From positions 124,001-188,000 of the forward strand of contig JAWMQL010000004.1 of NCBI GenBank assembly GCA_033283165.1: a stretch of 64,000 nt of DNA. Reading direction: 5' to 3'. Shown one piece after another: positions 52,601 through 60,620 of the stretch (its first letter is position 1; the number at the start of each line of letters is the position of its first letter). Under the pieces are notes generated by a model. It saw nothing but the letters and a program-made list of their open reading frames with translations, was not told the origin of the DNA and made no database searches. This DNA is from JAWMQL01 sp033283165 (GTDB lineage: Bacteria; Pseudomonadota; Gammaproteobacteria; Pseudomonadales; Halieaceae). The translations under genes and the position numbers were made by a program.

Positions 52601-54362
52601 CCTGCAATCGGCGCAGGACGCGGCGTCGGAGAGAATCCGGTCGCTGGACCAGCGGGACAAGGACTACGCCCACGCGGTCCGCACCATCGAGATGAACGTA
52701 CTGTCCGTCCCCGACTACCGTCGCGACCTGGCGGCCAGTCCGGCCATCGAGATGACCAGCCTGGTCAACGCCCTGAGCGGCGGTTATGTCGAGCCCACTT
52801 CGGGGGGAGACCTGGTGCGCAACCCGCGCACCCTGCCAACCGGGCGCAATATGTACTCGGTGGACGCGGAGCAAACCCCTACCGAGGAAGCCTGGGAGGT
52901 GGGGGTCAAACTGGCGCAGTCACTGCTGGAAAACCACGCCGCGGCCAACGGCGGGGCCTACCCGAAGAAAGTCACGTTCACCCTGTGGCCCGGGGACTTT
53001 ATCCAGACCGAGGGCGCGCAGCTGGCCCAGATTTTATACCTGCTGGGAGTGGAGCCGGTGCGCGATCCCTTCAACCGGGTGGTGTCCGTGCGGCCGATAC
53101 CTCTGGCGCGCCTGGGGCGGCCCCGGATCGACATCGTGGCCCAGACTGCGGGCCAGTTTCGCGATCTCGCAGCGAGCCGCGTGCTGCTGATCAACCAGGC
53201 CATCGAGATGGTCAGCCAGCTGCAGGAAGAGGACGCCGCCAACTTCGTCCGCAGCGGCGTCACCAAGTCCGAGCGCATGATGATCGATAAGGGCATCTCG
53301 CCGGCAGAGGCGCGGGAACTGGCGACCACCCGGGTCTTTGGCGGTGTGAACGGTGCCTACGGAACCGGCATCATGGGGCTGGTGGAAAAAGGTGACGCCT
53401 GGGAAGAGGAGGGTGAGGTGGCAAAGCAGTATCTCAACAACATGGGCGCGGTGTACGGCAAGGGTGACAAGTGGAGCTACTTCCGGGAGGGCGTGTTCGA
53501 GGCCGCGCTGCAGGACGCCGAGGTGGTGGTGCAGCCGCGGGAGTCCAACACCTGGGGCGCCCTGTCCCTGGATCACGTGTACGAGTTCATGGGGGGTCTC
53601 AACCTGGCGGTGCGATCGGTTACCGGTCAGGACCCGCGGGCCTACTTCAACGATTTCCGCAACGCCAGCAATCCGGCAATGCAGACCATGGAGGAGGCGG
53701 TCTGGACCGAGGCCCAGGCCACGCTGTTCAACCCCGAGTACATCAAGGCCATGCAGCAGGGCAGTGCGTCTTCCGCTGAAGCATTGGCGGAGACTTTCCG
53801 CAATACCTACGGTTGGAACGTGATGAAACCCGCGGCCATCAAGGATGAGTTATGGGACGAGATTTACGACACCTACGTGGACGACCAGTACGACCTGGGT
53901 GTACAGGCCTTTTTCGAGAAGGAAAACCCGTACGCCCTGCAGGAGATGACCGCGGTCATGATGGAGACCGCGCGCAAGGGGCTGTGGCAGGCCGACCCGG
54001 AGCAGATTCGGGCGCTGGCCAGCCTGCACGCGGAGCTGATAGAGAAGTACGATGCCGGTTGTTCGGGCTTCGTTTGCGACAACAGCAAGCTGCGCGACTT
54101 TATTGCCGGGCAACTCACCCCGGAGCAGCGTGCGAATTACGAGGCACAGATCAACAAGTCACTGGAGGCGCCCGCCGACAGCAGCGAACAGTCCATGGTG
54201 CTGGAAAAGGAAGTACTCAAGCCGGCGGCCGAGAACGAGCTGCCCCTGATCCAGCGGCTCAACTGGGGTCTGATTCTCGGCGCCCTGCTGATCCTGGCCA
54301 CCATCGCGTTCCTGGCCTCCCGGCGCAAGCACGCTGCGGCGCTGGATCCGGCGGAACTGTAG
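49614..54362 (+). CDS. Membrane-anchored CobN/Mg-chelatase-H-like protein (HmuS-like)
   Basis: This 1582-residue protein has the full CobN/BchH-type chelatase architecture but is membrane anchored: an N-terminal hydrophobic segment at about residues 8-24 and a C-terminal TM helix near 1555-1575. The family core has MHFGTHGSLEFTPWKQVALS near 545 and AKRRSYTTIVSHLTPPF near 592. The HmuS protein of Bacteroidetes haem operons has this architecture and is reported to remove metal from haem. Operon genes after it encode a membrane protein, an ExbB-like protein and a DUF2149 protein, the HmuTUV pattern. It may therefore demetallate haem or chlorophyll rather than insert cobalt; no cobalamin genes are nearby. 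Confidence 0.82.
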   Translation: MTLSRRKILVAVSLLAVCVALLGAYSKWASPTRVALVNYEDFQVARLFKANQNPFIRVETVPLEELEKVSSYDLVLLFGRGLNLEPPQFEFLKSEGIKGLKMFMEGATNPNLDVTNLRGRDLDFIGDYLQYGGTANYRSLLNYARAVFDDKRLLVDPVRDPIPVSRDLVFYLDEEALFETVAGFERYALAQGIHKTGRPRVAMVTSVPGPFNSNRDHVDGLIRSLADKGLNVYPIAALNKRLAFLRDIDPAAVVFMPHGRITLNEADEAIDWLHQKNIPIFGPISVFQNHDEWLQDQQGMMGALVTMSIVLPEFDGAVAPYAIAAKYADEYGYQIFKPIPERMEKFTTMVRKWINLKSLPNTNKKLAIYYYKGPGKNAMTAGGLEVADSLYNTLQALRLAGFTVDGLPDSAEGFKALIQRQGPVLGPYAAGDMAQFFEQGDPALVSAGEFDRWCAEELNPAMCEAVTERYGRTPGSYMTTVREGREYVGVARVELGNVVLLPQPLPGIGDNTFALIHGTREAPPHPYVASYLWTRKVFQPDAIMHFGTHGSLEFTPWKQVALSDYDWSDALIGGLPHFYIYTINNVGEAIIAKRRSYTTIVSHLTPPFMESGVHNEMKELSDKLFKYHQLQDGPVKASYARGIREAAIAMGIVKQLGIGSAAGEWTGDDYFALSNHVETLSHEKINAGLYVLDRPYTDEQLDSTTRLIATDPLAYSLSRLDLIKGAIDPEKLDDRPWFDARYRQPARRWVERILAGDAAEQVLAEIVGEEERQRAAQWFRDNRRLTDGEIIGGFVAMGSMDADLGEAGQAGAEDLRRAEDLLVKIIPHPERLQFIRDLESEKQFEMSSKSLDPELFKQAQTIARAIPAMAEGLRISQQEDVNQLLRLMQKPAVYEAVFRLLGDPQLAQRVETEREAVAEQQRRRALASDNLKVLSLALNDLQRPGALAAMDRDALAGFIETIGFYRDNAARLGDAGSGEAALALAALLAVSDFDARLQSAQDAASERIRSLDQRDKDYAHAVRTIEMNVLSVPDYRRDLAASPAIEMTSLVNALSGGYVEPTSGGDLVRNPRTLPTGRNMYSVDAEQTPTEEAWEVGVKLAQSLLENHAAANGGAYPKKVTFTLWPGDFIQTEGAQLAQILYLLGVEPVRDPFNRVVSVRPIPLARLGRPRIDIVAQTAGQFRDLAASRVLLINQAIEMVSQLQEEDAANFVRSGVTKSERMMIDKGISPAEARELATTRVFGGVNGAYGTGIMGLVEKGDAWEEEGEVAKQYLNNMGAVYGKGDKWSYFREGVFEAALQDAEVVVQPRESNTWGALSLDHVYEFMGGLNLAVRSVTGQDPRAYFNDFRNASNPAMQTMEEAVWTEAQATLFNPEYIKAMQQGSASSAEALAETFRNTYGWNVMKPAAIKDELWDEIYDTYVDDQYDLGVQAFFEKENPYALQEMTAVMMETARKGLWQADPEQIRALASLHAELIEKYDAGCSGFVCDNSKLRDFIAGQLTPEQRANYEAQINKSLEAPADSSEQSMVLEKEVLKPAAENELPLIQRLNWGLILGALLILATIAFLASRRKHAAALDPAEL

Positions 54363-54371
54363 GGCAGGGCG

Positions 54372-55064
54372 GTGGAAACTATCATCCTGTTCCTGGGCCT
54401 GTTCAGCCTTACCGCCACCGCGGCCCAGGTATCCCTGTTCCGGCAGTGGTGGCAGAAGCTGGCCCTGGCCCTTGTGATCGCCGGCATCACCTACGCTTTT
54501 TATCCCTATGCCATCCAGTTCAGCAGTACCGATGTCGAGCGCCTCCTGGCTGACAGTGGTGCGATGCTGGATATGTCGGTGGTGCTGGTACTGGAGGCAG
54601 TGCTGATGCTGGTGTTGGCGCTGTTCATGTTGCGGGAGATTTATACCGACTTGCACCTGCCGTGGAAACTTATTCTGCTGATCCAGTACCTGCCGATGGT
54701 CAGCGCGGCCGGGGTGCTGTGTTTTTATCAGGTACACGTCTACCAGCAGGGACTGGAACTGCCCTTCGAACAGACCGCGCTGGCTTATGGCGGCGCGGTG
54801 GCCGCGGCGGTGCTGCTGTTCGCCTGGCTTATCCGGTTCCTGGTGCCACACCGGGTATTGCGGCTGGAGTTGAAGCTGGCGATGCACGCGGCACAGATTC
54901 TGTTGGCGGTTGCTACCTCGGTACTTACCGCCACCTATCCCTATCGCCCGGCGGCTATCCAGCCCCACCTGCCGGAGTTCGCGGCGGTGACAGTCATGAT
55001 CGTGCTGGGTGCCCTGGTCGGCTATTGGCGCTACCGGCGAACCGTGAACAAACTCCTGGCTTGA
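54372..55064 (+). CDS. Integral membrane protein of CobN-like operon (HmuT-position)
   Basis: This 230-residue protein has about six hydrophobic helices and short loops. No enzyme motif is recognised. The GTG start at 54372 is 10 bases after the chelatase-like gene; the protein begins directly with its first TM helix. The position between the CobN-like and ExbB-like genes matches the HmuT slot of haem-type operons. Function is unknown; it may form the membrane channel of the complex. Confidence 0.72.
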   Translation: METIILFLGLFSLTATAAQVSLFRQWWQKLALALVIAGITYAFYPYAIQFSSTDVERLLADSGAMLDMSVVLVLEAVLMLVLALFMLREIYTDLHLPWKLILLIQYLPMVSAAGVLCFYQVHVYQQGLELPFEQTALAYGGAVAAAVLLFAWLIRFLVPHRVLRLELKLAMHAAQILLAVATSVLTATYPYRPAAIQPHLPEFAAVTVMIVLGALVGYWRYRRTVNKLLA

Positions 55065-55077
55065 GCGAGGCACACTA

Positions 55078-55665
55078 ATGGATTTCATTATTCAAACGCT
55101 GTACTGGATATCCTCCGGACTGCTGATTCCCACGATCGTGTTACTGCTGTTGTTCCTGGCCCAGGGCCTGTTCGTTGTGGGCGGTTTTTACGGCCTCTAC
55201 GCGCATCGCATGGCCTACGAAAAGTCGGTGAAACCGGCGCTGGATAATCTCACGGCGGACAATGCGCCCGAAGTGCTGGATGCAGATCATGTGCGCAAGA
55301 CCGGCCTGGTCAACCTCTACCTGGATCGCCTGGTCGCCGCCGCCCACAATCCGGTGAAGGCGGAAAAAGTCCTGGCCGATTTCGAGATGGCCTGCGAGAA
55401 GGACCTGGCGGTGGTCAAGACCCTGGCCAAGATCGGCCCGATCCTCGGCCTGATGGGTACCCTGATCCCGATGGGACCTGCCCTGGTGGGCCTGGCTTCA
55501 GGCGATATGGCGTCCCTGGCCCAGAACATGCAGGTGGCGTTCGCCACGACCGTGGTCGGCCTGCTGGTTGGCGCGATCGGCTTTTTCTGCAACCAGATCA
55601 AGACCCGCTGGTATGCCTCGGATCTGTCAGACCTGGAGTATATTTACGCGGTGATCAAGGACTAG
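55078..55665 (+). CDS. MotA/TolQ/ExbB family proton channel protein
   Basis: This 195-residue protein has an N-terminal TM helix, a cytosolic region and two C-terminal TM helices. The ExbB/TolQ signature is clear: KIGPILGLMGTLIPMGPAL near residue 120, followed by MQVAFATTVVGLLVGAIGF. Such proteins couple proton flow to work in another protein. With the DUF2149 partner it could energise the large chelatase-like protein (HmuU position). Confidence 0.9.
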   Translation: MDFIIQTLYWISSGLLIPTIVLLLLFLAQGLFVVGGFYGLYAHRMAYEKSVKPALDNLTADNAPEVLDADHVRKTGLVNLYLDRLVAAAHNPVKAEKVLADFEMACEKDLAVVKTLAKIGPILGLMGTLIPMGPALVGLASGDMASLAQNMQVAFATTVVGLLVGAIGFFCNQIKTRWYASDLSDLEYIYAVIKD

Positions 55666-55669
55666 CGCC

Positions 55670-56002
55670 ATGAAGAGACATCGCTTCCTGAACAAGGACG
55701 ACGACCTGGATCCCCTCAGCTCCCTGACCAACCTGTTCGACGTGGCGATGGTCTTCGCTGTCGCGTTGATGGTTGCCCTGGTGCAGCATCTCAACATCGC
55801 CGAGCTGCTGCTGGAAGAAGAGTTCACCATCGTCAAGAATCCCGGTGAGGACGACATGGAAATCATCACCAAGAAGGGCGAGGAAATCAGCAAGTACAAA
55901 CAGAATGAAAACACGGCGGCAGATCCCAATCAAAAACGCGGGCGGCGGGTGGGCACGGCCTACCAGCTCGAAAATGGCGAAATCATTTACATCCCGGAAT
56001 AG
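55670..56002 (+). CDS. DUF2149 family protein (ExbD-like partner)
   Basis: This 110-residue protein has an N-terminal DPLSSLTNLFDVAMVFAV segment forming one TM helix, with a membrane aspartate like ExbD/TolR, then a soluble tail with EFTIVKNPGEDDMEIITKKG and a C-terminal RVGTAYQLENGEIIYIPE, the DUF2149 hallmark. DUF2149 genes sit beside ExbB-like and CobN-like genes in several lineages (HmuV position). Confidence 0.87.
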   Translation: MKRHRFLNKDDDLDPLSSLTNLFDVAMVFAVALMVALVQHLNIAELLLEEEFTIVKNPGEDDMEIITKKGEEISKYKQNENTAADPNQKRGRRVGTAYQLENGEIIYIPE

Positions 56003-56008
56003 CGACCA

Positions 56009-56710
56009 TTGAGTTTCCTGTTACTCACGTATGGCGCGATACAGGCGGGACTGTTGATCTGGACGTTCAGGTGGTCGGGCGTGCCCCGGGCTGGAGTGCC
56101 CCGGGCTGGCGTGCCCCGGGCTGGCGTGCCCCGGGCAGCCTCGGCGCGCCTCTGGCTACTGCGCCTGATGCTGTTTGGGATGATTTACGACAATCTGGTG
56201 CAGGGGGTGGGGCAGTGGTTTATGGACTCGGCAATCTGGGAGTCCATCAATGCCGGTCGCTATTTCCTGCACGTCGTGACCCTGCCCTGGCTGACCCTGT
56301 TGGCCCTGTCCCTGTTGCGCGAGGCGGACGTGGCCGCCGCGAGCAACCGTGTGCTGTGGTCGGTACTGGGCGCGATCGTACTGCTGGCCCTGGGCTGGGG
56401 ACTCTATCACGACGTTGCGGCGCTGGAACTGGAGCCGGTGACTCGTTACGGCGTATTCAAGTACGTCAGCGTGAGCAAATTGCCGCCGCTGGGCACCATC
56501 GTTACCAACCTGGTAGTGCTCGTGCTGGCCGCGCTGCTGTGGCGCGCGGCCCGGTGGCCCTGGTTGTTTGCCGGCGCCCTGTTTATTTTCCTGCTCAATG
56601 GCGCCACCGGCAGCCAGCCCTGGGGTTTCCTGGTCGGTAATTTCGCCGAGCTGGTGTTCGTCGGTGCGCTGCTGGCCACTGAGTATCGTTTCCGGCTCTG
56701 GCGCGCCTGA
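56009..56710 (+). CDS. Membrane protein with GVPRA tandem repeat
   Basis: This 233-residue protein has about six to seven hydrophobic helices and starts at a TTG 7 bases after the DUF2149 stop. After the first helix it contains four copies of the pentapeptide GVPRA (residues about 24-43) that form a repetitive loop and are encoded by near-identical 15-base DNA units. I do not recognise the family. It appears to be the last gene of the chelatase-like operon. Confidence 0.65.
   Translation: MSFLLLTYGAIQAGLLIWTFRWSGVPRAGVPRAGVPRAGVPRAASARLWLLRLMLFGMIYDNLVQGVGQWFMDSAIWESINAGRYFLHVVTLPWLTLLALSLLREADVAAASNRVLWSVLGAIVLLALGWGLYHDVAALELEPVTRYGVFKYVSVSKLPPLGTIVTNLVVLVLAALLWRAARWPWLFAGALFIFLLNGATGSQPWGFLVGNFAELVFVGALLATEYRFRLWRA
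56078..56137 (+). repeat. 15-bp tandem repeat x4 inside a coding region
   Basis: Four units of GGMGTGCCCCGGGCW-type sequence lie end to end; unit 2 differs from units 1 and 3 at one base and unit 4 at its last base. Being a multiple of three, copy-number changes would keep the frame and alter loop length by five residues. Confidence 0.9.
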
Positions 56711-56967
56711 TTCGGGGATATATTGACGCGGTTCCTGGATCAGAAGTCGTCGAATATCTGTCATCCATGTCCATAACCACTGTATTGCTGGTCTTGCGGT
56801 GCACCCGGATGTTGACCTGGGACTGAGCGGTTTTGTCGCCTGGATAGTGCGGGTTGAGCCGCAGGGTATACAGCAGTTCCGAGGGAGATACATTTACCAA
56901 AAAGTTGGTCGAGGTCAATAACTGGTCAGTACGGCGTTGTTATCCTGACAACAGGAGGGGGCATTTT

Positions 56968-57705
56968 ATGTTGAATGTCCTGAGAAAACTGATAGTCGCG
57001 ATGCTGGGCAGCCTGCGGGATCTGCTGCCCATCGTGCTGGTTATCCTTTTTTTCCAGTTTGCCGTGCTGCATCAGCCGTTGCCCGCGCCGGGGCAGATGC
57101 TGTTGGGTGTGTTGTTCGTGGTGCTGGGCCTGACTTTTTTTGTCCACGGCCTGGAGCAGGGCCTGTTTCCTATCGGCGAGTCGATGGCGGCAGCTTTCGC
57201 GCGTAAGGGTAGCCTGTTCTGGCTGGTGTCCTTTGCCTTTGCCCTGGGTTTTGGTACCACAGTGGCGGAGCCGGCACTGATAGCGGTGGCGAATGAGGCC
57301 GCTGGTGTGGCGGCAGAAGGGCACATGATCGACGACAGCGACGAGGCGCGAGAGAGCTATGCCGATGGGCTGCGCTACACGGTGGCCTTGTCGGTGGGCC
57401 TGGCCATCGTGGTCGGCGTGATTCGCATTCTTAAAGGCTGGCCGGTGCACTGGCTGATCGCCGGTGGCTATGTGCTGGTGGTGATTATGACCATGTTTGC
57501 GCCCCCGGAGATCATCGGTATCGCCTACGATTCCGGCGGCGTCACCACGTCTACCATCACGGTGCCACTGGTTGCGGCATTGGGGGTTGGGCTGGCCACG
57601 TCCATCCGCGGCCGCAACCCGATGATCGACGGGTTCGGCCTCATCGCTTTTGCGTCCTTGACCCCGATCATCTTCGTTCTGGCCTACGGCATGGTGATCG
57701 AGTGA
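56968..57705 (+). CDS. DUF1538 family membrane protein, copy 1
   Basis: This 245-residue protein has about six TM helices. The DUF1538 hallmark GVTTSTITVPLVAALGVGLA near residue 195 and the NPMIDGFGLIAFASLTPI end segment are clear. ATG 56968 has a strong AGGAGGGG site 7 bases before it; an upstream in-frame start is not supported. The 257-base gap before it (56711-56967) holds nothing I can name. Function unknown, probably transport. It is coupled to copy 2 by a GTGA overlap. Confidence 0.85.
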   Translation: MLNVLRKLIVAMLGSLRDLLPIVLVILFFQFAVLHQPLPAPGQMLLGVLFVVLGLTFFVHGLEQGLFPIGESMAAAFARKGSLFWLVSFAFALGFGTTVAEPALIAVANEAAGVAAEGHMIDDSDEARESYADGLRYTVALSVGLAIVVGVIRILKGWPVHWLIAGGYVLVVIMTMFAPPEIIGIAYDSGGVTTSTITVPLVAALGVGLATSIRGRNPMIDGFGLIAFASLTPIIFVLAYGMVIE

Positions 57706-58475
57706 GCCTGCAGTCAGAAATTCTGGCGGTTCTCGTGCAGACGGTGGGCGATGTGTTGCCCATCGCCGTCATTATTTTTGCCTTCCAACTGGGTGTGTTG
57801 CGGCAGGTTCCCGCCAAGCTGTGGCAGGTCCTGTCCGGATTTGCCTGGGTGCTCCTGGGCCTGTCGCTGTTCCTGCTCGGGCTGGAGTGGTGCCTGTTCC
57901 CGCTGGGGCGGCTCATGGCCCAGCAGTTGACGGCACCGGAATTCGTCCACGGTACCAAAGTGGCCGTGGAAACCCTGCAAACGGTAGCCTGGCAGGATTA
58001 CCACTGGGTTTATATCTTCGCCTTCCTGATCGGTTTCAGCACCACCATCGCCGAGCCCTCGCTGATCGCCGTAGCGCTGAAGGCGAATCGGGTATCCGGT
58101 GGCGCGATCGGCGTCTGGGGGCTGCGTATCGCAGTAGCCCTGGGCGTGGCCGTGGGTATATCGCTGGGCTGTTACCGCATCGTGGTGGGCGACCCTATTC
58201 ACTGGTACATCATCGGCGGCTACATCATTGTCATACTCCAGACCACGGTCGCGCCGAAGCTGATAATCCCGCTGGCCTATGATTCCGGGGGTGTGACCAC
58301 GTCTACGGTTACCGTGCCGCTGGTCGCGGCCCTGGGGCTGGGCCTGTCGGAGACTGTTCCCGGCCGCAATCCCCTGATCGATGGTTTCGGGCTGATTGCC
58401 TTTGCCAGTTTGTTCCCCATCATATCGGTGATGGCCTATGCCCAGCTGTCTGAATGGCGAAGCCAATGGAAATGA
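57702..58475 (+). CDS. DUF1538 family membrane protein, copy 2
   Basis: This 257-residue protein is homologous to the preceding copy, with GVTTSTVTVPLVAALGLGLS and NPLIDGFGLIAFASLFPI in the same positions. Tandem DUF1538 copies likely form one transporter complex. It starts with a GTG that overlaps the previous stop. The PII-like regulator gene follows 27 bases later. Confidence 0.85.
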   Translation: MSLQSEILAVLVQTVGDVLPIAVIIFAFQLGVLRQVPAKLWQVLSGFAWVLLGLSLFLLGLEWCLFPLGRLMAQQLTAPEFVHGTKVAVETLQTVAWQDYHWVYIFAFLIGFSTTIAEPSLIAVALKANRVSGGAIGVWGLRIAVALGVAVGISLGCYRIVVGDPIHWYIIGGYIIVILQTTVAPKLIIPLAYDSGGVTTSTVTVPLVAALGLGLSETVPGRNPLIDGFGLIAFASLFPIISVMAYAQLSEWRSQWK

Positions 58476-58502
58476 TTGAGACTAGAGCGTGAGGAGACTG
58501 TC

Positions 58503-58853
58503 ATGCGATTCAAGATGATTGTGGTATTTGTCGATGACAAGATGACCGACGCGGTGATGGACGCGGCGCGGGAGGCCGGCGCCACCGGCGCCACAGTGAT
58601 ACACAACGCGCGCGGTGAGGGCCTGAAGGTCAGCAAGACGTTCTTCGGTCTGTCACTCGAAACCCAGCGTGATGTGGTGTTGTTCCTCGTGGAGGAGCAC
58701 CGCAGTCGGCACATATTGGAAGAAATCAGTCGGGCCGGTTGTTTTGACACGGAGCCGGACACCGGTATCGCCTTCCAGATTGACGTGGAGGATGCGGTGG
58801 GTGTGGCCCAGCAGGTCGCGGAAATCAGTCAGGACGTGGAGGACAGGGTGTGA
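58503..58853 (+). CDS. PII-like regulator linked to DUF1538
   Basis: This 116-residue protein has a PII/GlnB-like ferredoxin fold: KMIVVFVDDKMTDAVMDAAREAGATGATVIHNARGEG has the beta-alpha-beta start and a T-loop-like VIHNARGEG turn (quoted only for orientation over residues 4-34 in parts). GAGGAG stands 6 bases before the ATG. Such small proteins sit next to DUF1538 genes and probably gate transport by a nucleotide or ion signal. Confidence 0.78.
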   Translation: MRFKMIVVFVDDKMTDAVMDAAREAGATGATVIHNARGEGLKVSKTFFGLSLETQRDVVLFLVEEHRSRHILEEISRAGCFDTEPDTGIAFQIDVEDAVGVAQQVAEISQDVEDRV

Positions 58854-59257
58854 AGAATCGAGCAGTCATCAAGGCCCGGGACGTAATGTATGAAAAGCAC
58901 CTGGAACTGGACGGCGTCGCAACCGTTAGCGAGGCGCTCGCGCTGATGAAAGCCGACAAGGCCGAGGTTCTTATTGTCAGGAAGCGCGATGAGAATGATG
59001 CCTTCGGTATCGTTCTTTTGTCGGATATTGCCAAGAAGGTGCTCGCCCTTGACCGGGCGCCGGAACGGGTCAACGTCTATGAGATCATGTCCAAGCCGGT
59101 GATACCCGTGGACCCGGAGTTGGACGTGCGCTATTGCGCGCGCATGTTCGATAGTTTTGGCCTTTCCAGTGCCCCGGTGCTGGAGAACGGGAAAGTCATC
59201 GGCATCGTCAGCTACCGGGAGCTTGTATTCGACGGACTCTGCGAATTGCTGGATTGA
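58850..59257 (+). CDS. Two-CBS-domain protein
   Basis: This 135-residue protein has two CBS domains: VMYEKHLELDGVATVSEAL with VLIVRK, then IMSKPVIPVDPELDVRYCARMF with LENGKVIGIVSYREL. CBS pairs bind adenosine nucleotides and regulate channels and enzymes. It starts with a GTG overlapping the PII-like stop codon (GTGA), and completes a four-gene DUF1538 module. Confidence 0.88.
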   Translation: MKNRAVIKARDVMYEKHLELDGVATVSEALALMKADKAEVLIVRKRDENDAFGIVLLSDIAKKVLALDRAPERVNVYEIMSKPVIPVDPELDVRYCARMFDSFGLSSAPVLENGKVIGIVSYRELVFDGLCELLD

Positions 59258-59299
59258 GCCGGGCCGCGCAGGCCGGGCCGCGCAGGTCGGGCCGCGCAG
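59258..59299. repeat. 14-bp tandem repeat x3
   Basis: GCCGGGCCGCGCAG occurs three times in tandem (one T for C in unit 3) between the convergent CBS and P450 genes. It probably reflects replication slippage and may have no function. Confidence 0.9.
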
Positions 59300-59310
59300 G
59301 CCGCGCCCAC

Positions 59311-60579
59311 TCAGGCGGCCACGTCGGATTTCTTGATTTCCGGGTCGAAGGTGATCGGCATGCGTTTGATGCCGTTGACCAGGCTGGAGCGCGTGTACTC
59401 TACCGGCCCCGCCAGCTGCGGGTGGCGCAGGCGGGGGATGATTTCCTCGAACATGACCCGCATTTCCAGTCGCGCCAGGTGGGTACCCAGGCAGAAATGC
59501 TGGCCGATACCGAATGCCCGGTGCTGGTTATACAGGTCCGGCATACGCTCCGCCCGGGTCACGTCGAAGGCCATGGCGTCCGGCCCGAAAATCTCCTCGT
59601 CGTGATTCACCGTGTGGTAGTGCATGATGATCTTGTCGCCTTTCCTGATCTGCTGGCCGCCGATTTTGGCGTCTTCCATCGCGGTGCGCCGCATCAGGAT
59701 GAACGCCGTGTTGTAGCGCAACATTTCCTCGCAGGCGCCGGGTATCTTGTCGGGATTCTGCACCAGGTATTCCAGCTGCTCCGGGTGATCCATCAACAGG
59801 CGCATGCCGTGGCTGGTCACAGTACGGGTTGACTCGTTGCCCGCGGCGATCAGCATAAGGAAAAACCACACGAACTCGTCCTCGTCCAGTCCCTCTTCCC
59901 GCTGCGTGCCGTTGAGCAGGGCGCCGATGATGTCCTTCTTGGGGTTCTCCCTGTGTTCTGCGGCCAGCTTCATGGCGTACTCGATGACCTTGATCGACGC
60001 CATCTGGGCCTCCGCCGGGTCTACCGCCATCTCCGGGTCCTCGTTGAACATCATGGTGTTGGTCCACTCGAAGAAATCCTTGCGGTCCTCCGCCGGGATA
60101 CCGCACAGCTCGAGGATGGCCAGCAGCGGCAGCTCTGCGGCGACCTCTTCCACGAACTCGCACTCGCCCCGATGGGCGACCCGGTCGACAATGTTCCGGG
60201 CGTGCTCGCGAAAGCGCTGCTCGTAGGAATCCACCGCTCGCGGGGTGAAGGTGGCGCGTACGATCTTGCGCGATTTCAGCTGCCGCGGTGGGTCCATGTT
60301 GATCGTCATATGGCGGTGAATAGTATCGATCTCTTCCTGGCTGTACTCGCCCGCCATGGCGGTGCGGGCCTCCGAGGAAAACAGTTGCGGGTGCTTGGAG
60401 ATGTAATCGATCTCCTCGCGGCCTGTCACCAGCCAGTAGGGTACCCCCGTGGTGGGGTCGTCCATGTAATGGACCGGGCCGGATTGCCGGATCCGGGCCA
60501 GCTCGTCATAGGGCATGCCCTCGGCGTAGGTATCCGGGTCGACCATGTTCTGAAAATCGGCAAAAGGACATTGGCTCAT
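59311..60579 (-). CDS. Cytochrome P450
   Basis: This is a 422-residue soluble bacterial P450. The oxygen-activation helix has LIAAGNESTRT, the ExxR motif is EEMLR, and the haem-thiolate loop is FGIGQHFCLGTHLARLE. The ATG at 60579 has GGAG 8 bases upstream; a start 5 codons earlier has no such site. It resembles the CYP families that hydroxylate terpenoids and steroids. It is monocistronic and its operator-like palindrome differs from sites A-D, so it is likely outside the tetrapyrrole regulon. No redox partner gene is adjacent. Confidence 0.92.
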   Translation of the reverse strand: MSQCPFADFQNMVDPDTYAEGMPYDELARIRQSGPVHYMDDPTTGVPYWLVTGREEIDYISKHPQLFSSEARTAMAGEYSQEEIDTIHRHMTINMDPPRQLKSRKIVRATFTPRAVDSYEQRFREHARNIVDRVAHRGECEFVEEVAAELPLLAILELCGIPAEDRKDFFEWTNTMMFNEDPEMAVDPAEAQMASIKVIEYAMKLAAEHRENPKKDIIGALLNGTQREEGLDEDEFVWFFLMLIAAGNESTRTVTSHGMRLLMDHPEQLEYLVQNPDKIPGACEEMLRYNTAFILMRRTAMEDAKIGGQQIRKGDKIIMHYHTVNHDEEIFGPDAMAFDVTRAERMPDLYNQHRAFGIGQHFCLGTHLARLEMRVMFEEIIPRLRHPQLAGPVEYTRSSLVNGIKRMPITFDPEIKKSDVAA

Positions 60580-60620
60580 GCGAAAGCACTCCACTGGTAC
60601 ATCATGACTCGAAACTATAG

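Noticed and set aside
49614..54362. CobN cobaltochelatase for vitamin B12 synthesis.
   Set aside because: It has membrane anchors at both ends, and the partner genes are ExbB-like and DUF2149, with no cobalamin genes near.
56595..56918. A small reverse-strand open frame covering the 56711-56967 gap.
   Set aside because: It overlaps the end of a membrane-protein gene, has no ribosome site, and shows no known motif; I do not call it a gene.
59311..60579. The P450 as the missing porphyrin ring-opening oxygenase.
   Set aside because: It is separated from the block, has a different operator, and resembles terpenoid or steroid P450s. Plant ring opening uses a Rieske enzyme, and none is present.
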